Source: Polaribacter sp. (lineage in GTDB: Bacteria > Bacteroidota > Bacteroidia > Flavobacteriales > Flavobacteriaceae). Taken from it: a DNA stretch of 64,000 nucleotides. The notes beneath the pieces are model-generated. The model did no database searches, was not told the DNA's origin, and saw only the letters and a program-made list of their open reading frames with translations. The position numbers were made by a program, and so were the translations under genes. Where the stretch lies: the NCBI GenBank assembly GCA_023254055.1, contig JALQYN010000096.1, positions 1 through 64,000 of the forward strand. The letters run 5' to 3'. Within the stretch, counting starts at the first letter, position 1; every line of letters begins with the position of its first letter. Shown piece after piece: positions 44,695 through 53,991 of this stretch.

Positions 44695-46602
44695 TTATTT
44701 TTTATTTAAATACTTCTTTAAGAAACTTTCTATTCCTTTTAGAGCTGTAATTTTATTTTTATTTTTTCTTATACCATGTCCTTCATCATTAAAAAGAATG
44801 TATTCTGTAGGAACACCATTTGCTTTTACTTTAGCAATAATTTGGTCAGATTCACTTTTTGGCACTTTAGTGTCATTTGCTCCTTGAATTACCATTAAGG
44901 GCTTCTTGATATTTTTACTAAAAAACAAAGGGGATTTGTTGTACAGCATAATAGAATCTTTTTTAGGATGTCCCATTTCATTATAGAGAGCCGTTTTTCT
45001 AGTATCCCAATATGATGGGATATTATTCAGTACATTGAACCAATTAGAAATTCCAAACATATCTACACCTATAGCAAATTCGTTAGGATGAAATGTTAAG
45101 GCTGCCAATACTAAATACCCTCCATAAGAATCACCAATAATTCCAATTCTATCTGCATCTATGCCGTCCATAGAGGCTAACAATTCTTTCCCTTTAAGGA
45201 TGTCTTGAAGATCGTCTATCCCATGTTTTTGATCATCTAAGGTTTTAAATGTTTTACCATAACCACTACTTCCCCTGTTGTTTACCGCTAAAACAGTATA
45301 GCCCAAATTAACTGCGTGTTGTATATACAAGTTGTAATTTGTGCGAAACTGACCTCCAGGACCACCATGTGTCCAAACCAAAGCTGCGCCATTTTTTATA
45401 CTAATGTGAGGCTCATATAGGAAAGCAGGGATTTTAAGCCCGTCAAAAGTAGTGATTGTGATGTCTTTTGCCACAGATAAATCATTTGGATTTATTTCAG
45501 GATTAAGGCTCGAAAGTATTTGTTCTGCTTTTTTAGTTTTTAGATTTAAAAGCCAAACATTTTTTGGTTGATTATGTCCCGTGACCCTTAATGACATATA
45601 TTTATTATTAGGACCAAAAATTGCTTCTTCTACTTCGGCAGTCTTTAAAAAAGGGATATCTAAAAATTTATTCTTCAGTACATCTTTAACTTTAACTCTA
45701 GCTCTACCATTTTCATTTGTATAAATAACTAAGAAATTATGGTCTGGAGTAAAGCCAATTTTAACGATATCCCAATTTTCTTTTACAACGACAGTTCTTT
45801 CCTTGGTTTCGATATTATATTTCTCTAAATACATAAATTCATTTCCATGGTTCGTTAGATAATATACCTCTTTATTATCTAAAGTAAACCCTTTACCATA
45901 AAATTGAGAGTCGTTATCTTTAGGAGATAACTCTATGCTAGTCTTATTAGCTATATCATATAAGTGTAGATTGGTAATATCTTCAGTTACACCTTCATGT
46001 AACAAAATATATTTATGATTATAAGAATTAAAACTCGTTGAATATTTTGTGTCGTTTTGAAATATGAGTTTAGACGTTTTGCTTGCAAAATTATATTCAT
46101 ACCTATCAAATTTTCGAGGAGTACGCTCATTTGACGTATAATATATACCTGAAAAATCATTGTTTACGCCACGCCATGCAGCTCTAACATTTTTGCCAGA
46201 TGTTATATTTGTAATGATATCATCTTCTTTAGCATAAAAATGCATGGATGCACCACCTCCAGGATTCATGATATATATTAAGTTATCATTATCTCCATAA
46301 AGCGTTAATGAATAAACGGCATTTACAGAATCTGCATGTATTAAGGTTTTCTCTTTTGTGTTAATGTCATAAACCCATGCAGCAGGCGAACCTGTTTCAT
46401 CACTTGTGTACAATAATTTGCTACCGTCTTTTGAAAAAGAACCAGAAGATAAATATTTGTTTTTTACAAATTGTTCTGGAGTATATTTTTTAATGCTTAG
46501 AGGAGCTTTATCCTTGCTAACATTACAGCTGCTAAAAACCAATACCATCATCACCAATGATATCAGCAGAATTGTTTTAATCTTTCTTTTTTGGAGTATC
46601 AT
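44695..46602 (-). CDS. S9 family prolyl oligopeptidase-type peptidase
   Basis: VWTHGGPGGQFRTNYN, NNRGSSGYGKTF, GIIGDSYGGYLVLAAL, GANDTKVPKSESDQI, NDEGHGIRK; lipobox VFSSCNV. Confidence 0.92.
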   Translation of the reverse strand: MILQKRKIKTILLISLVMMVLVFSSCNVSKDKAPLSIKKYTPEQFVKNKYLSSGSFSKDGSKLLYTSDETGSPAAWVYDINTKEKTLIHADSVNAVYSLTLYGDNDNLIYIMNPGGGASMHFYAKEDDIITNITSGKNVRAAWRGVNNDFSGIYYTSNERTPRKFDRYEYNFASKTSKLIFQNDTKYSTSFNSYNHKYILLHEGVTEDITNLHLYDIANKTSIELSPKDNDSQFYGKGFTLDNKEVYYLTNHGNEFMYLEKYNIETKERTVVVKENWDIVKIGFTPDHNFLVIYTNENGRARVKVKDVLKNKFLDIPFLKTAEVEEAIFGPNNKYMSLRVTGHNQPKNVWLLNLKTKKAEQILSSLNPEINPNDLSVAKDITITTFDGLKIPAFLYEPHISIKNGAALVWTHGGPGGQFRTNYNLYIQHAVNLGYTVLAVNNRGSSGYGKTFKTLDDQKHGIDDLQDILKGKELLASMDGIDADRIGIIGDSYGGYLVLAALTFHPNEFAIGVDMFGISNWFNVLNNIPSYWDTRKTALYNEMGHPKKDSIMLYNKSPLFFSKNIKKPLMVIQGANDTKVPKSESDQIIAKVKANGVPTEYILFNDEGHGIRKNKNKITALKGIESFLKKYLNKK

Positions 46603-46758
46603 GTTTCTATTTTAAAATTTTAATTGAAGACCAAAACTAACTAGATTAACAATGCAGTGGAAATGAGATGATTCTTATTCGTGCGAATAAGAAGTAGTTA
46701 TATTGAATATTTTACATTACTATTTTGTGATAAGGTTTTTATCCTTGGAACAAAAGAA

Positions 46759-47799
46759 TTAAGAATTATTTTTAATAAACTCTGAAGGAGTGAAACCTGT
46801 TTGGTTTTTGAAGACTCTATAAAAGGTGGCACTACTTTTAAAGCCAGCTTCATTGGCAAGGCCAGAAATAGACAAATGTTTTTTGCTGCTATCTAATAAT
46901 AATTTTTTAATAAAAATAACACGATGCTTATTCATTAAATCATTAAAAGTGCATTTTTGCTCTTGATTTATAAACTCAGTAAGCTGATGTCTTGATATGC
47001 CTAACATTTTAGCTAAATCAGTTGCTTTTAATTCTTGATCTAAAAAAACTTGATCAATACTAATTAGTTGATTAAGTTTATTTTTTAGGTCATCAATATT
47101 TTGTGATTGTAAATTAGAGTTTTTATATTTTTTAATCTGAAATATGGCAAAATCAAAAGAGCTATTATTTAACCCTTTTATCATATATACCTCTAAAACT
47201 GTTACAAAACCAATGATAAAAACGATTACTATTGCGTATAAATTGATTCCTCTTATATTAAAAATTACTCTTATTATATAGTATAGCAATGTGCAAATAG
47301 CAAAAATTAGCATACAAATGTTTAATGTTTTTAAAACTTTTGTAGGTTTTAAATTGTTTTTTTCTTTTTGTATTATTCTAAAACTAACAATACTGTATCC
47401 TAATAATTGTATAACAAAGAATAGAAATAAACTACTCTTAATTAAAGGATTAATATAAATAAATTGTAGACTTATAATTAATGCTAGGGCAAAAGGGATA
47501 AAATGTGAAATTGTATTTAAAAATGAATGTTTGAAGTTAAAATTACTTAAAGTAAATAAGTAGTATAAGGGAGGAATAAAAAACATAGGTGAAAAGCCTA
47601 AGATAAATAACTTAGGGTAAATTTCTCTATAGCCTAATTTGGAAAGCATGTACTGAATTCCAATAAAGTTTGTAATTATTAATAAAGAGACTAAGAAATA
47701 AATACCATTATTACGTTTATCTTTTGTTGATATCAACAAGTAAATTAATAATAAACTTTGAATGCTTGCGTATCCAATAAAAAAAAACAACAAGTTCAT
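46759..47799 (-). CDS. AraC-family transcriptional regulator with N-terminal multi-TM region
   Basis: C-terminal AraC HTH (DLAKMLGISRHQLTEFINQ...LANEAGFKSSATFYRVFKNQTGFTPSEFIKNNS), several N-terminal TM helices. Confidence 0.9.
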   Translation of the reverse strand: MNLLFFFIGYASIQSLLLIYLLISTKDKRNNGIYFLVSLLIITNFIGIQYMLSKLGYREIYPKLFILGFSPMFFIPPLYYLFTLSNFNFKHSFLNTISHFIPFALALIISLQFIYINPLIKSSLFLFFVIQLLGYSIVSFRIIQKEKNNLKPTKVLKTLNICMLIFAICTLLYYIIRVIFNIRGINLYAIVIVFIIGFVTVLEVYMIKGLNNSSFDFAIFQIKKYKNSNLQSQNIDDLKNKLNQLISIDQVFLDQELKATDLAKMLGISRHQLTEFINQEQKCTFNDLMNKHRVIFIKKLLLDSSKKHLSISGLANEAGFKSSATFYRVFKNQTGFTPSEFIKNNS

Positions 47800-48016
47800 A
47801 AGATTATAGGTGTTTAATTTTTTGGTTAATCTATTTTTATTCTAAAGGGTGTATTGTTGAACATTTTTAATAATTATTAAATGACCTGAAAATGCAACGA
47901 AATTAAATAAAAAGAGATTTAGAATCAACTATTATAAAATTATTTCAATGCTTCAATGGCTCTTTCTGTTTTTAATTGATGTAAAACGAATAGTTTTTTC
48001 TTAATTGTTTTTATTA

Positions 48017-48250
48017 TTAAGCTAACTCTCCTCGATGAGGTAATAAAGCATCTCTATACATTTTCATATCTACTTCATCAACCGTTACAAAAGCTATTGT
48101 GTGAAATTCATTGATTTGCTCGTGGTTGATGTCGTAATAATGTAGTTTTTCTGCGTCCGCAAATTCTTTTAAATGAATGCAATGATGTTTGGCAGTTTCC
48201 AATCCATCTTCGCCTTTAAAATCCCAAATAAGTTTTAGCTTTCTGTTCAT
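48017..48250 (-). CDS. Small conserved hypothetical protein
   Basis: MNRKLKLIWDFKGEDGLETAKHHCIHLKEFADAEKLHYYD; internal start chosen because the upstream ORF part overlaps a terminator hairpin. Confidence 0.65.
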   Translation of the reverse strand: MNRKLKLIWDFKGEDGLETAKHHCIHLKEFADAEKLHYYDINHEQINEFHTIAFVTVDEVDMKMYRDALLPHRGELA

Positions 48251-48256
48251 AAAAGC

Positions 48257-48293
48257 AAAAATACCCATTTCAAATGAATGAAATGAGTATTTT
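48257..48293 (-). terminator. Putative terminator of esterase gene
   Basis: AAAATACCCATTTC-(8)-GAAATGAGTATTTT hairpin downstream of the stop at 48313. Confidence 0.6.
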
Positions 48294-48312
48294 AACAATG
48301 ACTTTACTAATA

Positions 48313-49545
48313 TTATTTTTTTGCTTTGTATTCGTTTAGCTTCTTCAAATGATAATCACTTTTACTTATTTGATAAGCTTTAGTAGCATTTTCAATAGCT
48401 TTAGTATATTCTTTTTGATTGGCATAATATTCTGCTAAAGAGTCTAAAGCATTAGAACTTTTTGGGTAATATTCTACAGCTAATTTAAAAAATGCTAATG
48501 ATTTATCTAGTTGTTCCATTTCTGAAAACATATATCCAGACATTACTAAAAGTTCCTCGTCAAATGGTGCAGCTTTATATCCAAAGTGATTTAAATATCT
48601 TTTTTCTTGATCTTTAATGATTTTTACAAGTTCTCTTGTTGGAGTTTCTGGATTGTTAAACTTATAAACATCTCGGATCTCATACCAATCAAAGAAAAAC
48701 TTTAGTCCTTCCATAATAGAAGGGAAAGAGATGGTTCCATGATAATCTTTGGGATAAAATTTCCATTTGGTTTTAAGACCATTAGTTTCTTTTGCAAGTT
48801 TGGTAAACTCCAAATTAGATCTACCAAATAAGGTGTAGTCGCTTTTGTCATCCATAATATTATTGAGGGTAATATCATTTCTTTTCATGTGTAACGGACT
48901 CCCTAATGAAATAAATAACGACTTGTTTTTGTATGAATCCTTCTTTAATATTTCTGCAGCTTCTTTTACCAATTTTTGGTTGTCCCAATCTAAACTAGGG
49001 TCAATTGCTAAGTAGTTTGTAAACAACTTTTGATGATGAACTAAAGTGTTGACTGTAAAAAGTCCACCAAAAGAATGACCAATTAATGTTCTGTAATTTG
49101 TAACTGGATACGTTTTTTCGATATAAGGGATGAGTTCATTTTGAAGAAATAAAGTAAAGTTTTCGGCGCCACCATTTTCTTGTGTGAATGCCCCACCTTG
49201 TCTTGTATCAATTTTTGAAATGGTTAGATCTCTCGTTCTATGTTTTTCGTTTGAAATTCCGATAAGAATCATTTCAGGAATGAATCCGCCAGAATAATAA
49301 TTTTGTACAATAGAAACGGTAGGCAAATGTGTTTCTCCATCTAATACATATACAACAGGATATTTGTTTTCTTCCTTATAATTTACAGGAAGCTGTATCC
49401 AGAATTTCCGTTGTTCATTTAAGGTTTTTGAGTAAATGCTATCAACTTTTCCTATTTGAGATACATAGTTGTTTTGAGTTGATGCACTATTGCTTAGTAA
49501 AAATATAAAAACAATAATGCTAATCTGTTTAACTTGTTTTTTCAT
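48313..49545 (-). CDS. Secreted alpha/beta-hydrolase (esterase) with C-terminal TPR
   Basis: KYPVVYVLDGETHL, LIGHSFGGLFTVNTL, YPKDYHGTISFPS; C-terminal TPR LAFFKLAVEYYPKSSNALDSLAEYYANQKEYTKAIENATKAY. Confidence 0.87.
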   Translation of the reverse strand: MKKQVKQISIIVFIFLLSNSASTQNNYVSQIGKVDSIYSKTLNEQRKFWIQLPVNYKEENKYPVVYVLDGETHLPTVSIVQNYYSGGFIPEMILIGISNEKHRTRDLTISKIDTRQGGAFTQENGGAENFTLFLQNELIPYIEKTYPVTNYRTLIGHSFGGLFTVNTLVHHQKLFTNYLAIDPSLDWDNQKLVKEAAEILKKDSYKNKSLFISLGSPLHMKRNDITLNNIMDDKSDYTLFGRSNLEFTKLAKETNGLKTKWKFYPKDYHGTISFPSIMEGLKFFFDWYEIRDVYKFNNPETPTRELVKIIKDQEKRYLNHFGYKAAPFDEELLVMSGYMFSEMEQLDKSLAFFKLAVEYYPKSSNALDSLAEYYANQKEYTKAIENATKAYQISKSDYHLKKLNEYKAKK

Positions 49546-49578
49546 GTAAATGGAATAAACGAACTCAATTAAAAGAAA

Positions 49579-50490
49579 TTACTTTGTTTTTTGTTGTATC
49601 GTCCAATCGTAATTAATTTTCCTTTTCAAATATTGTTTTATAGGAACTAAACCAATTGCTTTTCTTTTTTGATCTACGTATTCTGGATCTTTAATAGGGA
49701 AAGGCTCTAACTTTCTTTCGTTGTTATATCTAAACTGCATCCCGTAAATTTGAAGTTTACCTGTGTTTACCAAAATTCGATCTTGAATTTTAGCATATTC
49801 CATACAGCTTCCTTCTTTTTGCAAACAGGCATCTTTAATTTTTGGTAAGTATTTAATTCGCATTTCTTCAGTTTCTAGGTGATTGATGATGATGAGCGGA
49901 GCATCAGCTGCTAATTTACCAACAGATGAATATTTAGGCCACCCATATTGCGCAATTAACGCCTCAATTTTTGAAAAATTTGCAGCACCAATTTCTTTTT
50001 TCTGTTGTGCAATAGGATAATACCAATGCGGTATTTTTCCGTTTTTCATAAAATAGCGTTTTGCCATATCTAATTGATAATCTAAGGCTTGATCTTTCTG
50101 AATTAATTTTAACAATTGAATTGCATATCCAGGCTCTTTTAATTGTCCGTTTTTTTGTTGAAATTTTTCTAATTGTTGTTTTTGAATAGCGCTCCATCTC
50201 TTATCACTTGTAAGTGGCAATAAATCATTATCTGCCAAAGCCCATAAACTCGAATCGTTCTTTAATGAAATGTTTAGGTAATGATATGCGCTGTCTATTT
50301 GATAGGTTAGGGCATACGCAGACGCCAAATTATACACGTTTTTGGCGTCAGATTTATTTTCATTGAAAGCAGATTTATAAGCAATGATTGCCTTTTCTAA
50401 ATCACCTTCATTTTTATATTGATCTCCTTTGCTTTGAGAAAAACCACTAATAGCAACAAAGAGACATATGAATTTAATTTTCTGTATCAT
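49579..50490 (-). CDS. Secreted TPR protein with DUF6624-like C-terminal domain
   Basis: Start at MIQKIKFICLFVAISGFSQS; TPR-like N-terminus; LLKLIQKDQALDY...IIINHLETEEMRIKYLPKIKDACLQKEGSCMEYAKIQDRILVNTGKLQIYGMQF. Confidence 0.75.
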   Translation of the reverse strand: MIQKIKFICLFVAISGFSQSKGDQYKNEGDLEKAIIAYKSAFNENKSDAKNVYNLASAYALTYQIDSAYHYLNISLKNDSSLWALADNDLLPLTSDKRWSAIQKQQLEKFQQKNGQLKEPGYAIQLLKLIQKDQALDYQLDMAKRYFMKNGKIPHWYYPIAQQKKEIGAANFSKIEALIAQYGWPKYSSVGKLAADAPLIIINHLETEEMRIKYLPKIKDACLQKEGSCMEYAKIQDRILVNTGKLQIYGMQFRYNNERKLEPFPIKDPEYVDQKRKAIGLVPIKQYLKRKINYDWTIQQKTK

Positions 50491-50842
50491 AGGTTTTTTC
50501 TTTACAAGTTTTTGATAATACATTAATGATTATTGCAATGGCAACACCAAGTACAGGAGTTATTAATGTGTTAGCCAGTCCGCCAAAAAGTAAATGACTA
50601 GCAACACCTTTGGCTTTAGAAATAAAGTAGAAGCTATGCAATAGCCCAAGTAATAAAGAAAACAAGCTTATAAGTAAAGACCAGTTTACCAATCCTTTTA
50701 GGATGTTGTTGTATCTTACTTCTAGCTTAGGTTCTCGTTTCTTTTTAATAAATAAAATTATTGAAGCTATTAAAAAAGCATACAATATAATCACGAATTT
50801 TAAATCTCCATTCGTTAAAAACTCTGTAAAAGACATTCTCAT
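50474..50842 (-). CDS. Minimal MotA/TolQ/ExbB-like membrane protein (copy 2)
   Basis: Three hydrophobic helices, HLLFGGLANTLITPVLGVAIAIIINVL resembles MotA/ExbB pore-helix region. Confidence 0.6.
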   Translation of the reverse strand: MRMSFTEFLTNGDLKFVIILYAFLIASIILFIKKKREPKLEVRYNNILKGLVNWSLLISLFSLLLGLLHSFYFISKAKGVASHLLFGGLANTLITPVLGVAIAIIINVLSKTCKEKTYDTEN

Positions 50843-50956
50843 AAATGTATTATTTTAAAGTTAATACATCAAAAATATTTGAATGGTTGTTATAGAGAAT
50901 TTTATTGCGACGAACAACAGATTTAAGTGGCTTTTTTTAAGTTTTTTAGACATAAT

Positions 50957-50994
50957 AAAAAACACCTTTTTCAAATGAATGAAAAGGTGTTTTA
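50957..50994 (-). terminator. Rho-independent terminator of serine hydrolase gene
   Basis: AAAACACCTTTT-(11)-AAAAGGTGTTTT. Confidence 0.8.
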
Positions 50995-51016
50995 TAAACG
51001 AACTAAAAATTTAGAA

Positions 51017-52348
51017 TTATTCTTCTTTTTGAAGTAAATGCTTTTTCCCACCAAAAGTCAACTCCATTGTATTGTTTTTTAGATGAAATTTAAAACGAAT
51101 TCCCATTGCGTCATACAAGAAAAGATTTTTTTCGGGAGCTATTAATTTAAATATCGGTTGGCCTGTAGCTTGGGCAAATAAGGTGTTTCCTTTTTTTGTG
51201 AATGTTACTTTTGCAGGAAAAGTTTTTCCGCTATACGTGCCTAAATAAACATTTAACTCGTCTGATTTTAAATCCAGTGTAGGCTTCTTTTTTAGTGATG
51301 AGTCATTTTTAAAATAGGTCTCCAAAATAGAAATTACAGTTGACATCATCATGGCATTTAATCCGTTAAAAGTAAAAGCCATGGTAGTATTTTCCTCAGG
51401 AATATATAACGCATAAGATTGGAATCCATCAATACCACCATCATGATCAAATACTTTTAATCCTTTAAATTCGGATTGCATAATTCCGAGGCCAAATCCT
51501 TTTTTAGTAGTCATTAATTTTTTTAAAGAAGCTTCTGAAGTTAATTTTCCTGAAAATAAGTTTGAGTAAAAAACATTCAATTCTGATGAAGTTGAAACTA
51601 TTGCGCCAGCGCCCATAGCAGCAGACATGCTGGTTTGCATATCAATAAAATTCCATTGATTGTTTTCGAAGTAATAAGGCAACGCTTCGTTATTGTTAGG
51701 TTGTATTGGGCTTCCAAATTCAGTTCTCTTTAATTGTAACGGATTGATAATTCTGTCTTTTAAAATTTCAGAAAACGGTTTTTTATCGATTATTTCAGAA
51801 ATATATGAAAGCACAATAAAATTTGTGTTAGAGTACTTAGATTGTTCTTTAGGTCCAAATTCAGTGCCGTTTTTAATAAAACGATTCATCATTTGTTTAC
51901 GTGTTTGATGTTTTGTGATCCAAGACCTGATGTTTGCGTCATTTGTAACATTTACTAGTCCGCTTTGATGTCTTAACAAATCTTCAATTGTAATTTTATT
52001 GGCATTTGGTAATTCTGGAAAATACTCTTTTACCAAAGTATTTAAGGATAATTTTCCTTCATCAACTTGCTGTAAAATAATTGTTGCTGTAAATGTTTTA
52101 GAGATAGAACCAATTCTAAATTTGGTAAATGGGTTTGCTTTGGTTTTTGTTTTGACATTGGCAAAACCCAATTCTCTTCGATAGAATTCTTTTCCGTTTT
52201 TATAAATAGAAACGGTTCCTATGGCTTTGTTTTCTAGTTCAAGTGCATTGAATAGACTGTCTAAATTAGCTTTGGTTGTTGTTTGTGCAAATGTGAAAAT
52301 TGAACAGAAACATACCATAAAAAAAAGTCCTTTTTTAATCATAATCAT
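51017..52348 (-). CDS. Serine hydrolase, class C beta-lactamase-like/PBP family
   Basis: SISK (SxxK), YSN, HDGG motifs; signal peptide. Confidence 0.92.
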   Translation of the reverse strand: MIMIKKGLFFMVCFCSIFTFAQTTTKANLDSLFNALELENKAIGTVSIYKNGKEFYRRELGFANVKTKTKANPFTKFRIGSISKTFTATIILQQVDEGKLSLNTLVKEYFPELPNANKITIEDLLRHQSGLVNVTNDANIRSWITKHQTRKQMMNRFIKNGTEFGPKEQSKYSNTNFIVLSYISEIIDKKPFSEILKDRIINPLQLKRTEFGSPIQPNNNEALPYYFENNQWNFIDMQTSMSAAMGAGAIVSTSSELNVFYSNLFSGKLTSEASLKKLMTTKKGFGLGIMQSEFKGLKVFDHDGGIDGFQSYALYIPEENTTMAFTFNGLNAMMMSTVISILETYFKNDSSLKKKPTLDLKSDELNVYLGTYSGKTFPAKVTFTKKGNTLFAQATGQPIFKLIAPEKNLFLYDAMGIRFKFHLKNNTMELTFGGKKHLLQKEE

Positions 52349-52371
52349 AAATTAAATGTGAATCTAAATGC

Positions 52372-52713
52372 TTAACTCTCTTTTTTTAACCCAACCAGTA
52401 AAATAATTCCTGCTCTACCCACTAAAAAAACAAACATGCCAAAGGTTGGAGGTAATATACCGAGTTTAAATCCGCCGGCAATAATTTGAGGAGCAATATC
52501 TCCAATTCTAGCAATAGCGTCTAATGCTTCAATAAGCCCCATTGTAAAACCTAAAAATCCATAGACCAAAACAAAAAGACTTATTGCTTTTAGTAGTTTT
52601 AAATTTTTTTCTGAATTGTTTTTTAATCCTTTAATAATTAAAAAAACTAATACGAATAATAGTATTAAAATGGGAATCATAAATGGATATCCGCCATCTT
52701 GGAGTAGTGTCAT
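52372..52713 (-). CDS. Minimal MotA/TolQ/ExbB-like membrane protein (copy 1)
   Basis: MTLLQDGGYPFMIPILILLFVLVFLIIKGL; IIAGGFKLGILPPTFGMFVFLVGRAGIILL resembles MotA/ExbB C-terminal half. Confidence 0.65.
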   Translation of the reverse strand: MTLLQDGGYPFMIPILILLFVLVFLIIKGLKNNSEKNLKLLKAISLFVLVYGFLGFTMGLIEALDAIARIGDIAPQIIAGGFKLGILPPTFGMFVFLVGRAGIILLVGLKKES

Positions 52714-52920
52714 AATATGTAGTTTTATAGTTATAGCCAAACTATTATAATTTATTGCTTTTAATAATTAAAAACGACCAAATTAAAATTATTGATGAGT
52801 TTTAACCAAATTAGTTCCTTTTTTACAAAAAACAACACAAAACCTGTAATTCATATCATAGAAACCGAAAATCGTCTATATTTATACAATAAAAAGGCAT
52901 TTTTGATTTCCTTTACATTC

Positions 52921-53991
52921 ATGAAAAAAACGTTACAACATATTTTAAAACAATCGGTTTTACATCTTAGTTTTTGGATTGTTGTTTGGTTTTTCTTTAA
53001 AACATTCTTTAGTGTTGGCTCTAAGAATGCGCAATTTATATCTTGGTTTTCCGCTCTTTTAAGTGTAATTTCTATTGTGGCTTCTTATGTGTTTGTATAC
53101 GATTTAATTCCGAATTACTTGTTGGAAAAAAAACATAAGCTATTTGCCTTATATAGTATTTATTCGGCAGTCTTTATAACCTGTGGTGTTTTTATGACAG
53201 TCGGTTTGGGGTTTGTGTTTTATTTTAATTCAGAATATCAAAAAATGCCAGAGCTCACCAAAAACTCTTACGTGATTTTGGTTTGCGTATTGTTGATTGT
53301 TGTGATTGCAAGCGGAATTAAAATTTTGTCACACAATTATAAATCGTTAGAGAAAAACAAATCGTTGGAGAACAAAATATTGCAAGCACAATTGCAGATT
53401 AAAGAACAAGAATTAAAGTTTTTAAAAATGCAGATTCACCCACATTTTTTGTTTAATTCATTAAATACCATATACGGTTTTGCGCTTAAGAAGAAAGATG
53501 AAGCGCCAGAAATGATTTTAAAATTGTCTAATTTGTTAGATTATATTTTATATCAAGTAGATAAGCCAACAGTTAGTGTTAAGGATGAAATACACCATTT
53601 AGAAGATTATATTTCTTTAGAGGAAATGCGTTTTCATGATACGTTGCAAGTAGATTTTAAAAAAGAGAATATCAACTCGGATATTCAAATTGCGCCTATG
53701 TTGTTAATTCCATTTATAGAAAATAGCTTTAAACATGGTAAAATTGTAGATGAAAAATTAAAGATATCCATTGATTTAAAAATTGATGACAATCGGTTGC
53801 TTTTTAAAATAGTAAACACCTCAAAAAGTGAAGAAAAACAAAGCAAAGGAATAGGGTTGGAAAACATAAAAAAAAGACTAGAAATGTTATACCCAAACTC
53901 ACATAAAATAGTTGTTCAGCAAAAAGAAAATCAATTCAGCGTAGAATTAGAAATTACCATTGATCGATTAAAAACAAAATCTGATGTCTAA
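52921..53991 (+). CDS. LytS/YehU-type sensor histidine kinase
   Basis: LKMQIHPHFLFNSLNTIYGFALKK, MLLIPFIENSFKHG, GIGLENIKKRLEMLYP. Confidence 0.93.
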   Translation: MKKTLQHILKQSVLHLSFWIVVWFFFKTFFSVGSKNAQFISWFSALLSVISIVASYVFVYDLIPNYLLEKKHKLFALYSIYSAVFITCGVFMTVGLGFVFYFNSEYQKMPELTKNSYVILVCVLLIVVIASGIKILSHNYKSLEKNKSLENKILQAQLQIKEQELKFLKMQIHPHFLFNSLNTIYGFALKKKDEAPEMILKLSNLLDYILYQVDKPTVSVKDEIHHLEDYISLEEMRFHDTLQVDFKKENINSDIQIAPMLLIPFIENSFKHGKIVDEKLKISIDLKIDDNRLLFKIVNTSKSEEKQSKGIGLENIKKRLEMLYPNSHKIVVQQKENQFSVELEITIDRLKTKSDV

